In this document: in pieces, positions 19,849-31,130 of the stretch
Position numbering within the stretch: position 1 is the first letter of the stretch
Layout of the letters: every line of letters begins with the position of its first letter
Source: Tupaia tana
Taxonomy: Eukaryota; Chordata; Mammalia; Scandentia; Tupaiidae
DNA length: 64,000 nucleotides
Assembly (NCBI GenBank): GCA_026018925.1
Contig: JAKSZU010000018.1
Location: forward strand, 3,070,920 to 3,134,919
Direction of reading: 5' to 3'
Notes under the pieces: model-generated
The model's database searches: none
What the model saw: the letters and a program-made list of their open reading frames with translations, nothing else
Told to the model about the DNA's origin: nothing
Program-made: the position numbers and the translations under genes

Positions 19849-19897
19849 GAAGAACGACTAACAAGCCACGGCCCTAACCAAAGAACTAAAGGAGACT

Positions 19898-20180
19898 GGA
19901 ACCAGCAGTTAGTGTAATGGCTATGTCACTGGACTCCCACATAGTCGACCGCAGTTCGAGTCCCGGACCCGGCGGCTTAAACTCACGCCGGGTGCGTGTG
20001 CATGTGTGCCCTAGATCCTGAGAGGAGAATGGAGGAGAAGGGATTGCGGCATGGCCATCACCCCCGGGGTGGGGGGTGATTTCTCACTTTCTATCTCTCC
20101 ATCTCTGTCTGTCTGGCGAGCGCAGGCGCTCTATAGCAAAAACCTCTCCCCCCACCAAAAAAAAAAAAAAAAAAAAAAAA
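19898..20180 (+). mobile_element. Long-form SINE with clear TSD
   Basis: Full length, starting GGAACCAGCAGTTAGTGTAA. The target AAAGAACTAAAGGAGAC precedes it (19880-19896) and is repeated after the A run (to 20194). This is a young insertion. Confidence 0.93.
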
Positions 20181-20194
20181 GAACTAAAGGAGAC

Positions 20195-20819
20195 CAAAAC
20201 CGTTCCAGGGTACAGATTACAAGCCAGTGTCACTCCACACTCACCAGACGCTCCGGTACTTCCACTCGCCCCGTGGGGGTGTCGGCTCGCCAGGGGCAGC
20301 AGCAGTTAAACCCGCGCGGCACCAAGCCCAGCACGAGCACTGCTGGGGTCTCCCGAGAGAAAGGCGGGCACAGGCCCCAAGAGACACGTGCAGAGGCTGG
20401 ACGGCAGCCACATCCATGGCAGCCCACGTGCCCACCAAGCAGGCGAGCCAGCCGTGGCAGCTCCGTGCCAGAAGGTGCCAGGAGGACACCAATGTCACCG
20501 CGAGGAGAGGCTGACATGGAAGGGCCCCGGGGAGTCGGACTCCATTTCTCCAAGCTCAAGAACAGGAAGCCACCTGCCGTGACAGAGGCCAGGAATGTCT
20601 CCCAGGTGGCTGCGGGTGGGCTGCGGTCGGCTGAGAACCACCGGGCCCTTCGGGAGCGCTTTCCTGGCCGGGATGTGACATGTGACCTGAGTGGTAAGTA
20701 AACAGGTGTGCACGTGCTGACACCCTCCCCGCCGTGCCCGTCCGGCTGTGTGACGAGGGTGAGTACAGGGTGGCCGATGCTGCCACGTGTGGGGTGAGGC
20801 CATGGGAGGCCCACCCTAA
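20195..20819. other. Unique intergenic sequence
   Basis: GC-rich, no recognised repeat or gene. The open frame spanning it from 20051 begins inside the SINE. Confidence 0.5.
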
Positions 20820-21034
20820 GAGCCAGGCAGGCCGGCCGTGGCTGGTGTTTGAATGAGCTGGACCCCACGTGGCAAATTCGGCATGCAGGCCCAAATTCCA
20901 GGAGGAGGGAGAAACGGAGGAGAAGGGATTGCAGCATGACCACCCCAGGAGGGGTGCTTTCTCACTTTCCCTCTCTGTTTCTCTCTGGCAAGTTCATGTG
21001 TCCCCTGACCAAAAAACATTAAATAAATAAATAA
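20820..21034 (+). mobile_element. Long-form SINE, diverged
   Basis: It keeps GGAGGAGAAGGGATTGCAGC-like text (written GAGGAGAAGGGATTGCAGCA), GTGCTTTCTCACTTTCCC and an AAATAAATAAATAAG tail. The head is decayed. Confidence 0.75.
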
Positions 21035-21037
21035 GTA

Positions 21038-21112
21038 AGCCAGGTGTAGTGGGGTGCACCTGTCGTCCAGCTACTCAGGGGACAAGCAGGAGGATCGTGA
21101 CAAAGCAAGGCA
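21038..21112 (+). repeat. 7SL/Alu-like 5' fragment
   Basis: GCCAGGTGTAGTGGGGTGCA, CCAGCTACTCAGGGGACAAG and CAGGAGGATCGTGACAAAG follow the 7SL/Alu order GCCGGGCGTGGTGGC...CCAGCTACTCGGGAGG...CAGGAGGATCGC. Confidence 0.6.
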
Positions 21113-21164
21113 CTGTCATTCATCACTCAGGAAGACGTTATGGTTTGTAAGTCTTTTTTCAGTT

Positions 21165-21393
21165 TTGCTGTAGGACATGTGCACTCACGGGGGGGGGGGG
21201 GGGGGGTGAGAAATCACCCCCCAGGGGGATGGCCACGCCGCAATCCCTTCTCCTGCATTCTCCTCTTGGGACTTCGGGCGCGCACACTCGCATGTCTTGA
21301 AGCGTTTTTTAAGCCGCAGGGTCTGAGACTTGAACCACATAGTTGGCCGTGTGGGATCCAGTTCTGTAACCACCACACCACCTGGCCAGCCCC
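21165..21393 (-). mobile_element. Long-form SINE, minus strand
   Basis: It reads inverted: GAGAAATCACCCCCCAGGGG, CCGCAATCCCTTCTCCTGCA and ACCACACCACCTGGCCAGCC. A run of 18 G at 21189-21206 interrupts its pyrimidine region. Confidence 0.85.
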
Positions 21394-21414
21394 TGAAAAA
21401 ATCTTATTTTATTA

Positions 21415-21677
21415 TTTTTTCTTTTTAGAGAGTTTTGCTATAGGAAGCATGTGCTGTCTGGAGAGAAACAGAGAGAGAGAGATAGAAGGCAAGAAATCAC
21501 CCCCAGGGGCATGACCACACTGGAATCCCTTCTCCTCTCCTCTCCTCTCCTCTTGGCATTTTGAGCATGTAAGCACATGTGCCTGGCATGAGTTTTAAGC
21601 CACAGGGTCCAGGACTCGAAGAGTGGTTGACTATGTGGAAGTCCAACAACATAACTATTATGCCGTCTGCTGATTCC
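21415..21677 (-). mobile_element. Long-form SINE, minus strand
   Basis: Inverted copy with TTTTGCTATAGGAAGCATGT, AGAAATCACCCCCAGGGGCA and GTCCAGGACTCGAAGAGTGG. It contains a small (CTCTC)n expansion. Confidence 0.85.
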
Positions 21678-21707
21678 TAAAAATAATTTTTAAAAATGAA
21701 TACAATG

Positions 21708-21862
21708 AGGGACCAGCAGATGGTTAAGGTGATAGACTCCTATATGGCTAACCGCAGTTCAAGTCCCAGACCTGGCAGCTTGCGTTCTCGTTTTCTCACT
21801 TTTTTTCTCTCTCTCTGTCTCCCTTTGGTGAGTGCCTATGTCTTATAGCAAATTAAAAAGAA
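21708..21862 (+). mobile_element. Short-form SINE
   Basis: It starts AGGGACCAGCAGATGGTTAA, lacks the long-form body, then has a pyrimidine stretch and a TTATAGCAAATTAAAAAG tail. Confidence 0.82.
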
Positions 21863-21928
21863 ATTATAATAATCATGAAACTAAACTGATAAATTCAAAA
21901 TGATAAATTAAAATAATGATAAAATTAA

Positions 21929-21933
<5 letters not shown>

Positions 21934-21965
<32 letters not shown>
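21934..21965. repeat. (AC)n microsatellite
   Basis: About 16 AC units. Confidence 0.95.
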
Positions 21966-21967
<2 letters not shown>

Positions 21968-22676
21968 TTTTTTAAGTGAGAATGATGAGGGCAACTGACC
22001 AAGAGGCTGGCCCAAGCAAAGGCTCCTCGCATGCCTTCCCAGGTCAGGGAGGAAGGCCGGTCACAAGCCCAGGCCCCAGGGCCCCAGGTGCAGGCTGTCT
22101 GCAACACCTGGGAAAGCCAGTGAGGCTCCAGAAGCTGATAGCTCACCCTGGAAGATAAGACAGAGATTCACTCCTTAGTTTACTCAGCACCGAGCAGATG
22201 TCTACAATTCATCAGGCAGTTACATACCCGGGGGTGTGTGTACAAGTGGTAAATTGCTTTATGTGCGAGGTCTCCCGGTAAGAGTGAGATTTCTCCAAGG
22301 TGGTAAACTGAGGCTGACGCAAGGGCCTTGGGAACAGAAGTGTTCAGAAACTTGGCCCCTCTCACCTGCCCTAAAGATGTGACCTTTGACCCACTCCTGG
22401 CCGGTAGTTTCACTTTTACGGAATCAACTTGCTGTTTGTCCAGGGCGGAGCGGGTGATAACTTACTGGTTGCCAGTATTGCTCGATCTATTGCCCAATCT
22501 ATTTCTTTACTCTAGAAGGATAGCAGATAAAAATCAGATTCACACGCTTATATCCCAAAGCATGTTACTTTTACATGCGTTGTTCACCCATTCACAAGCT
22601 GCCAGGTGCTAAGTATCTAATCTGTAACTCTCCTCCAAGAAGTGCCACGGGATGGGAAGTTTAACGTAAAAAAAAA
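21966..22676. other. Unique intergenic sequence
   Basis: No recognised repeat, exon or RNA. Confidence 0.5.
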
Positions 22677-22684
22677 AAAGAACT

Positions 22685-22951
22685 GGGGAACCAGCAGTTA
22701 GCATAATGGCTATATCGCTGGACTCCCACGTAGTCAACCGCGGTTCGTGTCCCAGACCCGGTGGCTTAAACTCCCGCCGGGCGCGTGTGCGTGGGTGCCC
22801 AAGATCCCGAGAGGAGAATGGAGGAGAAGGGATTGCGGCGTGACCATCCCCCCTGGGGGGTGATTTCTCGCTTTCTGTCTCTATCTCTCTGTCTGTCTGG
22901 CGAGCGCACGCACCCTGTAGCAAAAATCTCTCCAAAAAAAAAAAAAAAAAA
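22685..22951 (+). mobile_element. Long-form SINE with short TSD
   Basis: Full length and little diverged, starting GGGGAACCAGCAGTTAGCAT. AAAGAACTG stands on both sides of it. Confidence 0.92.
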
Positions 22952-23185
22952 GAACTGCATGAAGCATTCAATAACTTCTCACCTTTCAGATATAAACTTT
23001 ATTCATATTTATTACTGATAGAAGGACTTAAAAGAGTCTAGAAAAAGAACAGCAGAACAGCTCTTCAGAGGAAAACGGTTCTCAGCACGGGTGGGGCTCT
23101 GTCTACATTCACGCCTATTGCCAGGAAATACTAGTTTGCCAAAAGTACAAATGCTGACATGTAACAGAGGCCAAAGTTTTTAAGT

Positions 23186-23236
23186 GTATGTGTGTGAGAG
23201 CGCACGCGCGTGCGTGCATGTGTGTGTGTGTGCACG

Positions 23237-23274
<38 letters not shown>
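23186..23274. repeat. (TG)n microsatellite with CG interruptions
   Basis: (TG)n runs with GCACGCGCGTGCGTGC in between, then a pure run of about 19 TG. Confidence 0.95.
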
Positions 23275-23276
<2 letters not shown>

Positions 23277-23535
23277 ACGGCAGGCATCCGTTCAAGATGC
23301 AGATCCCAGGAAGAACCTGCAGGGATCCTGACCAGGACGTTTGGCGGGGAGTCCAGGGACTGCGCACTGACAAGAAATGCCGAATAACCGGAGTAACGTC
23401 ACCAGCGCCATCTCCGAGTCAACTTGGCACACAGGTGGTGAGTACATCTCTAATAGATGTGTGACTAAAACGCAGAAAACAATTTGTGCAGCTGCCGTAA
23501 TTCACCTCTGAATAGAATCTCAACATTTTTAAAAC

Positions 23536-23768
23536 ATTTTGCCAGAGGGCACATGCGCTGGCTGGGGTAGAGGAAAAGGAAAGAGAGAAAGCGCCCCTCG
23601 TGGAGAATGGTCAGGCCACACCCCTTCTCCTCCATCTCCCTGCTTTGGGGATCTGGGACATGCACACACATATTCTGTGTGTTTTTCAAACCTCAGAGTC
23701 CAGGATTCGAACCACAACTGGTCACATGAGTTCCAGCCACCTTAAACGACCATGCCACCAGCTGGCCT
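23536..23768 (-). mobile_element. Long-form SINE, minus strand, diverged
   Basis: Inverted copy with CCCCTTCTCCTCCATCTCCC, GTCCAGGATTCGAACCACAA and ACCATGCCACCAGCTGGCC. Confidence 0.8.
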
Positions 23769-25479
23769 GGAATGCAAATGGTAGCATGGTCGAAGACTTT
23801 AAAATGATATCCTAGAACTGCTTTTCCTTGAAGACAACAGCCTTCATTCGGAAGCAGCCTCCATCCCAGACTTCAGTGGCGCAGGCTGTCATGCGTCCCA
23901 GCAGAAGCCACCTCCACGTCCGCCTCCACCCACTCAGCCACGAGCCATGCTTCACAGTCTTTCTAGAGAATGGGCCTGGGGGCTGGCGAGGCGGGGAGCT
24001 ACCTCTCCGTGGAAGTATGAGAGAGACGCGGACTCGATCCCTGTGAAAGGCTCCAAGAGTGTTCCTGTGCCCTCTGGGGAGTGCCTGCTTCGTCCACCAC
24101 GTCCAAATCCCTTCCGATCCCAAAGTCCTGTGTTCCCGGTCAACCTCATTACCGAGTGGGCTCCAGGAAATACCTTCTGAACCGAAGCAGCCGCTCTCTC
24201 CCCCGGGATTTCCTTCCTCTGCTCCCTCCTGTTGTTTCTTCCTCTTTAATCAAATTGGCTGTGAGGTACCAGATAACTACCAAAGAGGGGGCATGCAAGA
24301 AAGGTTCAAAGACCAAGTTGGTTCCCAAGGCTCAGGACTTTGAGTCCCAGTGCCCCTTCTAGACCTCAACTCAGCACTCAGAGGAAGAGCTGGCTCTGCT
24401 AGGCAGCCTTAAAGCCTTAAATTGCAGTCGGCTTCCCCTTCTGCAATATGTGCTCTCAAGTCGTCTCATTTGGTTTTCAAACAACCCTGTGAAACAAGCA
24501 TCACTGTCCCCGTTTGACAGATGGAAAAGGTGAGACTCAGGAGGCCGAAGCCTCTTGCCTTACATCCAGGTGTGTATGCCCCCACATATCTCTGCTCGGG
24601 GTTAGGGGGCAGCCCAGAGCAGGGGGTGGAATTCACACCTCTGCTCCCTCCTTCTGAAATGAAAGGGTTGAACTATCTACATGCGCGAGTGCCTTCCAGA
24701 CCTGAGTCTGACTGTACATGACGTCTCTAGGCAGAATCGCTCAAAAGCCAAAACTGAGCCAACTGAGAAGTTGATGGAGGAGCGGGGCAACCGGGGGCAG
24801 GACACACGGGCTGACATTTCTTTACAAGTTAGTCATTTCCTTCCTGACAGCCTCCTCTTGTTCTGGGCTCCCGCTTTCACCCCTGTCACCCACTCATGCA
24901 AATAATGCATCATGGTGACCAGTCAAGCTCGATAAATGTGCAGATGACACCTGCTTCATGCTGTGCCCAGAGCCCAGGTTTAAAGTCAGCTTTAAGACAG
25001 GCTCACGTCATACACAAAGCCTTGGGCTTGCATAAAATCCTGTTTCCTCACTCAGCTCCATTTCTTGGCTTGTTCTTGGGAACCTCCCCTGCCACAAGGT
25101 TATCCTTCTATGGGATAATTCCAGGACTATTTTTCATAAGACAAGTGATTCCTGCGAGCTGCTGCACGCTCCTGGTCACCGCCCAGACTCTCCCACCACG
25201 ACAGGGAGAGCCGGTGTACTCTTTCAAGCTACGGCATCCAGTGACTTTCCCTAAGTGATTTCCTTGTTCTTACACTTCTGCTCCCTCATCTGTTGTTTGG
25301 ATTGGGTTATTTACTGTTTTGACACAGCATTTCCTCAAAATACTGATGCTATCCCTCAACTTAGGACAGTTTATCATTGAGTCTGTATCCATGACAAGAC
25401 CCTTCTTTCATTCTTTCCCTGAAGTGGCCAAGTAAATTTATCTTTTTAATATCTTGAATCTGTATTTCAGAAAGAAGTG
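23769..25479. other. Mostly unique intergenic sequence
   Basis: Apart from the MIR at 24465-24610 I recognise no repeat or exon. Several short open frames occur but none resembles a known protein. Confidence 0.45.
24465..24610 (+). repeat. MIR remnant
   Basis: AACCCTGTGAAACAAGCATC, TCCCCGTTTGACAGATGG and GGTGAGACTCAGGAGGCCGA follow MIR consensus order. Confidence 0.6.
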
Positions 25480-25598
25480 TATACATCTCATTCATTTTAT
25501 GAGGCTTCTAGAAACTTAATACTATACCTGACTGAGTTTAAAAAAAAAAAAAAAAGAATGAAAATTACATACTAACATTGTTTACAAACACAGATTCC

Positions 25599-25775
25599 TG
25601 GGACCAGCAGGTGGCATGGTGGTTTAAGGCATTGGACTCCCACATGGCCAACTGCAGTTTGCATCCCAGACCTGGCGGCTTCCTTTCTCACTTTCTCTCT
25701 GTCTCTCTCCCTATCCCTCTCTGGTCAATTAAAATAAACAAACAAATAAATAAATAAAGTTAAATTTAAAAAAAG
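25599..25775 (+). mobile_element. Short-form SINE with 13-bp TSD, inside LINE-1
   Basis: TGGGACCAGCAGGTGGCATG to an AAATAAATAAATAAAGTT tail. AAACACAGATTCC is found at 25586-25598 and at 25776-25788. Confidence 0.93.
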
Positions 25776-25812
25776 AAACACAGATTCCAAAATCTTAAAG
25801 TATTAGAAACTT

Positions 25813-26079
25813 GGGACCAGTAGATGGCATAATGGCTACGTCACTGGACTCCCATGTAGTCGACTGCGGTTTGAGTCCTGGACCCAGTGGCTTAAACTCA
25901 CACCGGGTGCATGTGCATGTGTGCCCAAGATCCCAAGAGGAAAATGGAAGAGAAGTGATCGTGGCATGGCCATCCCCCCAGGGGTGATTTCTCGCTTTCT
26001 GTCTCTCCGTCTCTCTCTGTCTTTCTGGTGAGCGTACATGCCCTATAGCAAAAACCTCTTCATTAAAAAAAAAAAAAAA
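25813..26079 (+). mobile_element. Long-form SINE with 15-bp TSD, inside LINE-1
   Basis: GGGACCAGTAGATGGCATAA start, CCCTATAGCAAAAACCTCTT end, A tail. AAAGTATTAGAAACT at 25797-25811 and AAAGTATTCGAAACT at 26080-26094. Confidence 0.93.
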
Positions 26080-26278
26080 AAAGTATTCGAAACTCAAGTT
26101 TGGCAGCCTAACTTATAAATCATAACAAAGTCAAGTTTGCCCCAAAAACACAAGAATGTTTTATCATTAGAAAAGTTATGAATATGATATGCCATACTAA
26201 CAGATTAAAGGAGAAAATCCACATGATCATCTCAAGTCCTTAGCCTGATAAAAAGTATCTAATAAAACCTGAAGCTTT

Positions 26279-26435
26279 GGGGACCAGCAGGTGGTGGTTA
26301 AGGTGCTGAACACTCCCACATGGTCAACCACGGTTCAAGTCCTGGGCCTAGTGGCTTGCTTTCCCACTTTCTCTCTCTTTCTCTCTCTCCCTGTTCAAAT
26401 TAAAATAAATAAATAAATAAATATTTTTTAAAAAA
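26279..26435 (+). mobile_element. Short-form SINE inside LINE-1
   Basis: GGGGACCAGCAGGTGGTGGT, CTCCCACATGGTCAACCACG, CTGTTCAAATTAAAATAAAT tail. Confidence 0.88.
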
Positions 26436-26890
26436 AACCCTGCAGTTAATATCCTCCGTTATATACCTGGATATAATCTACTAAAAAGCATACAAGTCTT
26501 TATAGAGAACAGTGCAGAATGTTATTGGAAGTTACAAAGAGAAAAAAGAGAGTCTATACCATGTTCATGGACTGAAAAAGAGAAGAGCCAAGACAAATTT
26601 GAAGAATGATGTGGAGTACGCACCCTACCAAAACAGGGAAATAACTTTATAACCTTAAAGTAGCACATGATTCCTTATGTAAACACACCAAAAAAACTAT
26701 AAAGGAAATTATTGATAAGCTTAAAACTTCCATACCATGAAAAAAATAATAGGTAAACAAGACCATAGCCAGGAAGCTATTTGTAGAAAACAATATAAAC
26801 AGATTCAAAAAGTATAAAGACTTCTACAACCCAACAACAAAAAAATACAATAAATTAAAAATATGGAAAAAATATAAATAAAACAAAGTT

Positions 26891-27165
26891 ATTATGGCCA
26901 GAAGATGGTGTGATGGTTTAGGTGCTGGATCCCACATAGCTGACTCTGTGGTTCAAGTACCAGACCTGGCAGCTTGAAAAACACTCCAGGCATGTGTGTG
27001 TGTATGCCCCAAATCCCAGAGAGTGAAGAACGATTACGGTGTGGCCATGCCCCCAGGGGATGATTTCTCACTTCTCCTCTCTCTCTCGTCTTTCCCTGTG
27101 TGTCTCTGGCAAGTGCATATGCCCTATAGCAAAGACCTAAAAACAAACTTTAAAAAAAAAGAAAA
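26891..27165 (+). mobile_element. Long-form SINE, diverged, inside LINE-1 3' region
   Basis: GGCCAGAAGATGGTGTGATG start and GCCCTATAGCAAAGACCTAA end with an A-rich tail. LINE-1 text resumes at GATCCAGCACCTCTAACTTG. Confidence 0.85.
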
Positions 27166-27816
27166 AAAATGTTACTAAATGATCCAGCACCTCTAACTTG
27201 GGCATATACATAAGAAAAATGAAAAAACACATTCACACAAAAACTTTTGCAGGAATGTTCATAGTAACATTACTCATAATAGCCAAAAAGAAGACACAAC
27301 CCAAACTTTATCAATGGATGAATAGATAAACAAATGTGGCCTACCCAAACCATCAATATCATTCCACTATAGAAATGAATTAAATATTGACACATTACAA
27401 CATGAGCAAGGCTTGAAAATGTTATGATAAGTGAAAGAAACCAGTCACAAAGGACTGTATATTTCATGGTTCCTTTTGTATGAAATATCCAAAATAACAA
27501 ATCTATAGAGACAGAAAATAGATTAGTGATTAATGAGGGCTAGGGAAGAAAATGGAGAACAACAGCTAACATGCACGAGTTTTGCGTTAGGTATGATGGT
27601 TGCCACAATACCACCAGTTTTGTGGAGATGCTAAAAGCCTTTGACCTGGACACTTTAAATGGGTGAATTATATCTCAATTAAACTTTTTAAAAATAATTT
27701 AATTTAAATAGATAATTTATAGAAGAGGGGGGAAAGTCCACTAAGCTAATTAGCATGCAGAAAGATGCTCAGCTACAATGGAATGAGGAAAGTGCAAGTC
27801 AAAATAATGGGGCAGA

Positions 27817-28075
27817 TGGGACCAGCAGGTGACATAGTGGTTAAGGCACTGGACTCCCACATGACAGGCTGCAATTTGAGTCACAGACCTGGAAGCCTGA
27901 AAATCATGGCGGGTGCGTGTGCATGCATACCCAAAATCCCAAGAGGAGACTGGAGGAGAAGGAATGTGGCGTGGCCAGCCCCACCAGGGCAGTAATTTCT
28001 CACTTTCCCTCTCGCTCTCTGTTTCCCTTTCGCCAGTGAGTGCACATGCCCTATGGCAAAAACTATTTTAAAATA
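27817..28075 (+). mobile_element. Long-form SINE
   Basis: GGGACCAGCAGGTGACATAG start, CCCAAGAGGAGACTGGAGGA body, CCCTATGGCAAAAACTATTT end. Confidence 0.87.
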
Positions 28076-28389
28076 ACGGTAATAGTAGTGAGGCAGAATC
28101 TTATGCTCATTCTGTTGGCAAAAACCCCAAAGTCTATCACTTCCTAACACAACTGAGAAAGTAGAGAAATGGGAAATATCAGACAGATTGGTGGAGTGAA
28201 GCTCTACTATAGAATATATCACAATTCAAATACTAAACCTTAAAAATATCATTCTGAACCAAAAGGTACGGAATAAATTTAGGCAATACCATGGCATTTA
28301 TATAAAGTTTTAAAACACGCACATCAAAACAATATGTTTATGGATCACACACAGAGATAAATGTGTGTAAGGATAATATAAACTAAATT

Positions 28390-28550
28390 TAGGACCGGCA
28401 GGTGGTGTGGTGGTTAAGGCACTCGACTCCCACATGGATGACCACAGTTTGATTTCCAGAACCGGAGGCTTGCTTTTTCACTTTCCCTCTCTCTCTCTAT
28501 CTTTCTCTGATCAAATTAAAAAATAATAAAATAATAACAAATAAAAATTA
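28390..28550 (+). mobile_element. Short-form SINE
   Basis: TAGGACCGGCAGGTGGTGTG start, GATCAAATTAAAAAATAATA tail. Confidence 0.85.
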
Positions 28551-28785
28551 GATAAAATAATTATTCTTAAGATGTATAGACTAAACTCCTCGTAATTGTC
28601 ACCCCTGAAGAGGAAGAAATAAGATGAAAACTGTGAGACATGCCTACCTGGGCCGAAGTCAGCTACATTTTACATAAAAAGACAATCCATGCAAATACCA
28701 CATAATGTTAAAATTAATCAAACTGGAGGCACACATTCGTTGTACAATTTTCTTTTTTACTGTGTGCTTCAAAATGTCATGACTT

Positions 28786-29026
28786 GGGACTAGCAGATGG
28801 CATAATGGTTACATTGCTGAAGTCCCACATAGTCGACCATGGTTCAAGTCTCAAACCCAGCGACTTGAAACTCATGCCAGGTACACGTGTGTGCATGCCC
28901 AAATATCACATGAGGAGAATGGAGAAGGGATTGTGGCATGGCTTTCCCTCTGGGGGGAGATATCTCGCTTTCTGTCTCTCTGACAAGCACACATGCCCTG
29001 TAGCAAAAACCTCTTTTAAAAAAAAA
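28786..29026 (+). mobile_element. Long-form SINE, first insertion at the TCATGACTT target
   Basis: GGGACTAGCAGATGGCATAA start. TCATGACTT is at 28777-28785 and 29027-29035. Confidence 0.92.
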
Positions 29027-29037
29027 TCATGACTTAT

Positions 29038-29310
29038 GGGAACCAGCAGTTAGCGCAATGGCTATGTCGCTGGACTCCCACGTAGTCGACCGCGGTTCGC
29101 GTCTCGGACCCGGTGGCTTACAACTCACGCCGGGCGCGTGTGCGTGCGTGCCCAAGATCCCGAGAGGAGAATGGAGGAGAAGGGATTGCGGCGTGACCAT
29201 CCCCCCTGGGAGGTGATTTCTTGCTTTCTGTCTCTATGTCTCTCTCTGTCTGTCTGGCGAGCGCACACGCCCTATAGCGGAAAACCTCTCCAAAAAAAAA
29301 AAAAAAAAAA
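29038..29310 (+). mobile_element. Long-form SINE, second insertion at the same target
   Basis: GGGAACCAGCAGTTAGCGCA start, close to the 4310 copy, with a pure A tail. CATGACTT at 29028-29035 and 29311-29318. It looks younger than its left neighbour. Confidence 0.93.
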
Positions 29311-29414
29311 CATGACTTTTGAGAAAAAGCATACTACCATATATTACTGCCTTGAGGTACTAACATGAATACCCACACGTGGAGCTGTCCCTGAGGGATT
29401 GCATGGGTGACATG

Positions 29415-29772
29415 AGTCACCTTAGTTTGCTGCTGTGTTGCTGAAGAAACACCAGAGACTGGGTGATTTATAAAAATGGACGTTATTCAGCTCATGATTT
29501 GGAGGGCCAAGGCCCAGGGCTCCGCTTGGGTGGGATCTCCTGGCTCCGTTACAGCACAGCGGAGGCAGTGAGTGTGGCCTGCGTTCCATGTGTGTTTCCT
29601 GATCTTCTTCCCTCTCCTTGTAAAACCATGAGAAATTGCCAGGGCCCACGCCGATCTCTTATTCATGTCAAAGGCCCCACCTTTCCACACCAGGAAGGTA
29701 TTAGGTTTCTGCTTAACACCTTCACAATCAAATCTCAACATGTGAATTTGGAAGACACAAACCACAGCAGGC
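29415..29772 (-). mobile_element. Old LTR of MaLR (ERVL-related) type, minus strand
   Basis: TGCTGTGTTGCTGAAGAAAC, GAGACTGGGTGATTTATAAA, AAGGCCCCACCTTTCCACAC and ACATGTGAATTTGGAAGACA follow the reverse complement of MaLR LTR consensus. It is a non-coding endogenous-retrovirus remnant. Confidence 0.7.
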
Positions 29773-30219
29773 TACCCGCCCCTAAAATTCACGTGCTTTT
29801 CCCAATAGTCCCAAAAGTTGTAACTTGTTCTAGCACCAACCTAAAAGTCCAAAGTCCAAAGCTTCATCTGAGACGCCAGGTAAACCCTTCCAGCATGAGC
29901 TAGTAAAATCAAGACAAATTTCACACTCACAAAACACCATAATAGAAGAGGCACATCAACATTTCCATCCACAGGGAGGGAGGAGTAACGACCACAAGCG
30001 TATCGGCACCCCAGAGGGCAGACTTGGAATCCCGGAGCTCTGCGTGTTACATCCCGGATGTTCTGAGGGGTCCCCCCAGCAACAGGCAGTCTTGTCTCCC
30101 CAGCCCTGCTGGGCTCAGTAAATGCTTCCACTCTCTCCAGGTGGAATCTGGCACCAGCACTTCTTTCAGGCTGGCACTGCACATCGATAACCCTATAGTT
30201 CTGTTGACGGAAAAATAAG

Positions 30220-31130
30220 CAACTGTAAAAACTAATAATTTATAATTAATGCGGTTTATTTCCAAGCCAAATATGAGTGACCTAGGCCCAGAGAAGAGGC
30301 ATACATGCCTTTCTCGGGGTGATTATGGACAGGGGTTCCTTTTATTTGATTTTGAGATTTACAGGCAAAATTAGTGAAGAGATTTCCATTGGTCTGACCC
30401 AAAGAGGCACAACATGGGAAGCCAGGGCTTGTAGGTTATAGGTGGGTTCCACATTTCCTAGGCTGGTGATTGGAAGGGAAGATCTGTGTCCTGGGAAGAG
30501 ATTCGTAAAGAAATGCTTAATCTACATCTCAAGGAAAGGGAAGTTCTGTGTCTTGGGAAGAGATAAGCAAAATAATACACTGTGATCTGTTGGATATACA
30601 TCTAAAGATACTGTGCCAGGGACAAGGTGGAGGAAGACTCCTGTTAATGGAAAAACAATGGTCTGTTAATGTTTGTGGGCATGACGCCCCCTAGACGCTC
30701 TGGAAAGGACTTTGGAAAAATAGGAAAAAGCAGTCAGACTTCTGTCCACAGCTCTCTGCCCCAACCCCACATTTTTGCATGGAGCTGCCCTACCGGAAGC
30801 TCTTTCTTTCACACACACACACCCCCGGTCCCCACACTCTGTCTGAGCTCCCAGACTGTGTGATGCACCCTCTGAAATTGAGGTGAATGCTGCCATGCCC
30901 CGTGGCTTTTGCATTCTGTACACTGCAGAATTATTTTCATACTCGTGCCACCAGCATCTACCCCTTGCATGTTCCAGAGAAGAGGGTAGGGCCACAGCCT
31001 TAATGGCAGATCAAGCCCCACCTGGAGCCAAAGAATGCTATACTGGAATGTGGGGATCCTGATAACCATTCCTGAGAAGTCCCCTGAAACCATTCTGTTC
31101 TCCTAGGCAGTCCTCTGGGCTTACACAGGA
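30220..31130. mobile_element. Probable old endogenous-retrovirus LTR sequence
   Basis: GCGGTTTATTTCCAAGCCAA followed by ATGAGTGACCTAGGCCC and repeated TCTGTGTCCTGGGAAGAGAT-like phrases resemble mammalian LTRs. The subfamily and limits are uncertain, and no viral frame is seen. Confidence 0.35.

Larger units (their letters stand above)
25480..27720 (+). mobile_element. LINE-1 remnant (end of ORF2 and 3' UTR), broken by four SINEs
   Basis: TCTCATTCATTTTATGAGGC and GAAAATTACATACTAACATT at the start, AAGGAGAAAATCCACATGAT at 26210, and a 3' UTR from about 27180 (ACTCATAATAGCCAAAAAGA, AAAATGTTATGATAAGTGAA, GTGAATTATATCTCAATTAA) follow mammalian LINE-1 order. SINEs at 25599, 25813, 26279 and 26891 split it. 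ORF2 is full of stops and frameshifts, so no activity is possible. Confidence 0.85.
27721..28660 (+). repeat. AT-rich LINE-1-like 3' sequence interrupted by two SINEs
   Basis: GCAGAAAGATGCTCAGCTAC, AAAGTGCAAGTCAAAATAAT, CATTCTGTTGGCAAAAAC and ATATAAAGTTTTAAAACACG resemble old LINE-1 3' UTR text. The match is weak and the subfamily unknown. Confidence 0.4.

Noticed and set aside
19603-19861. Open frame of His/Thr/Ser repeats (from 19532)
   Set aside because: It is a translation of the CA-rich simple repeat.
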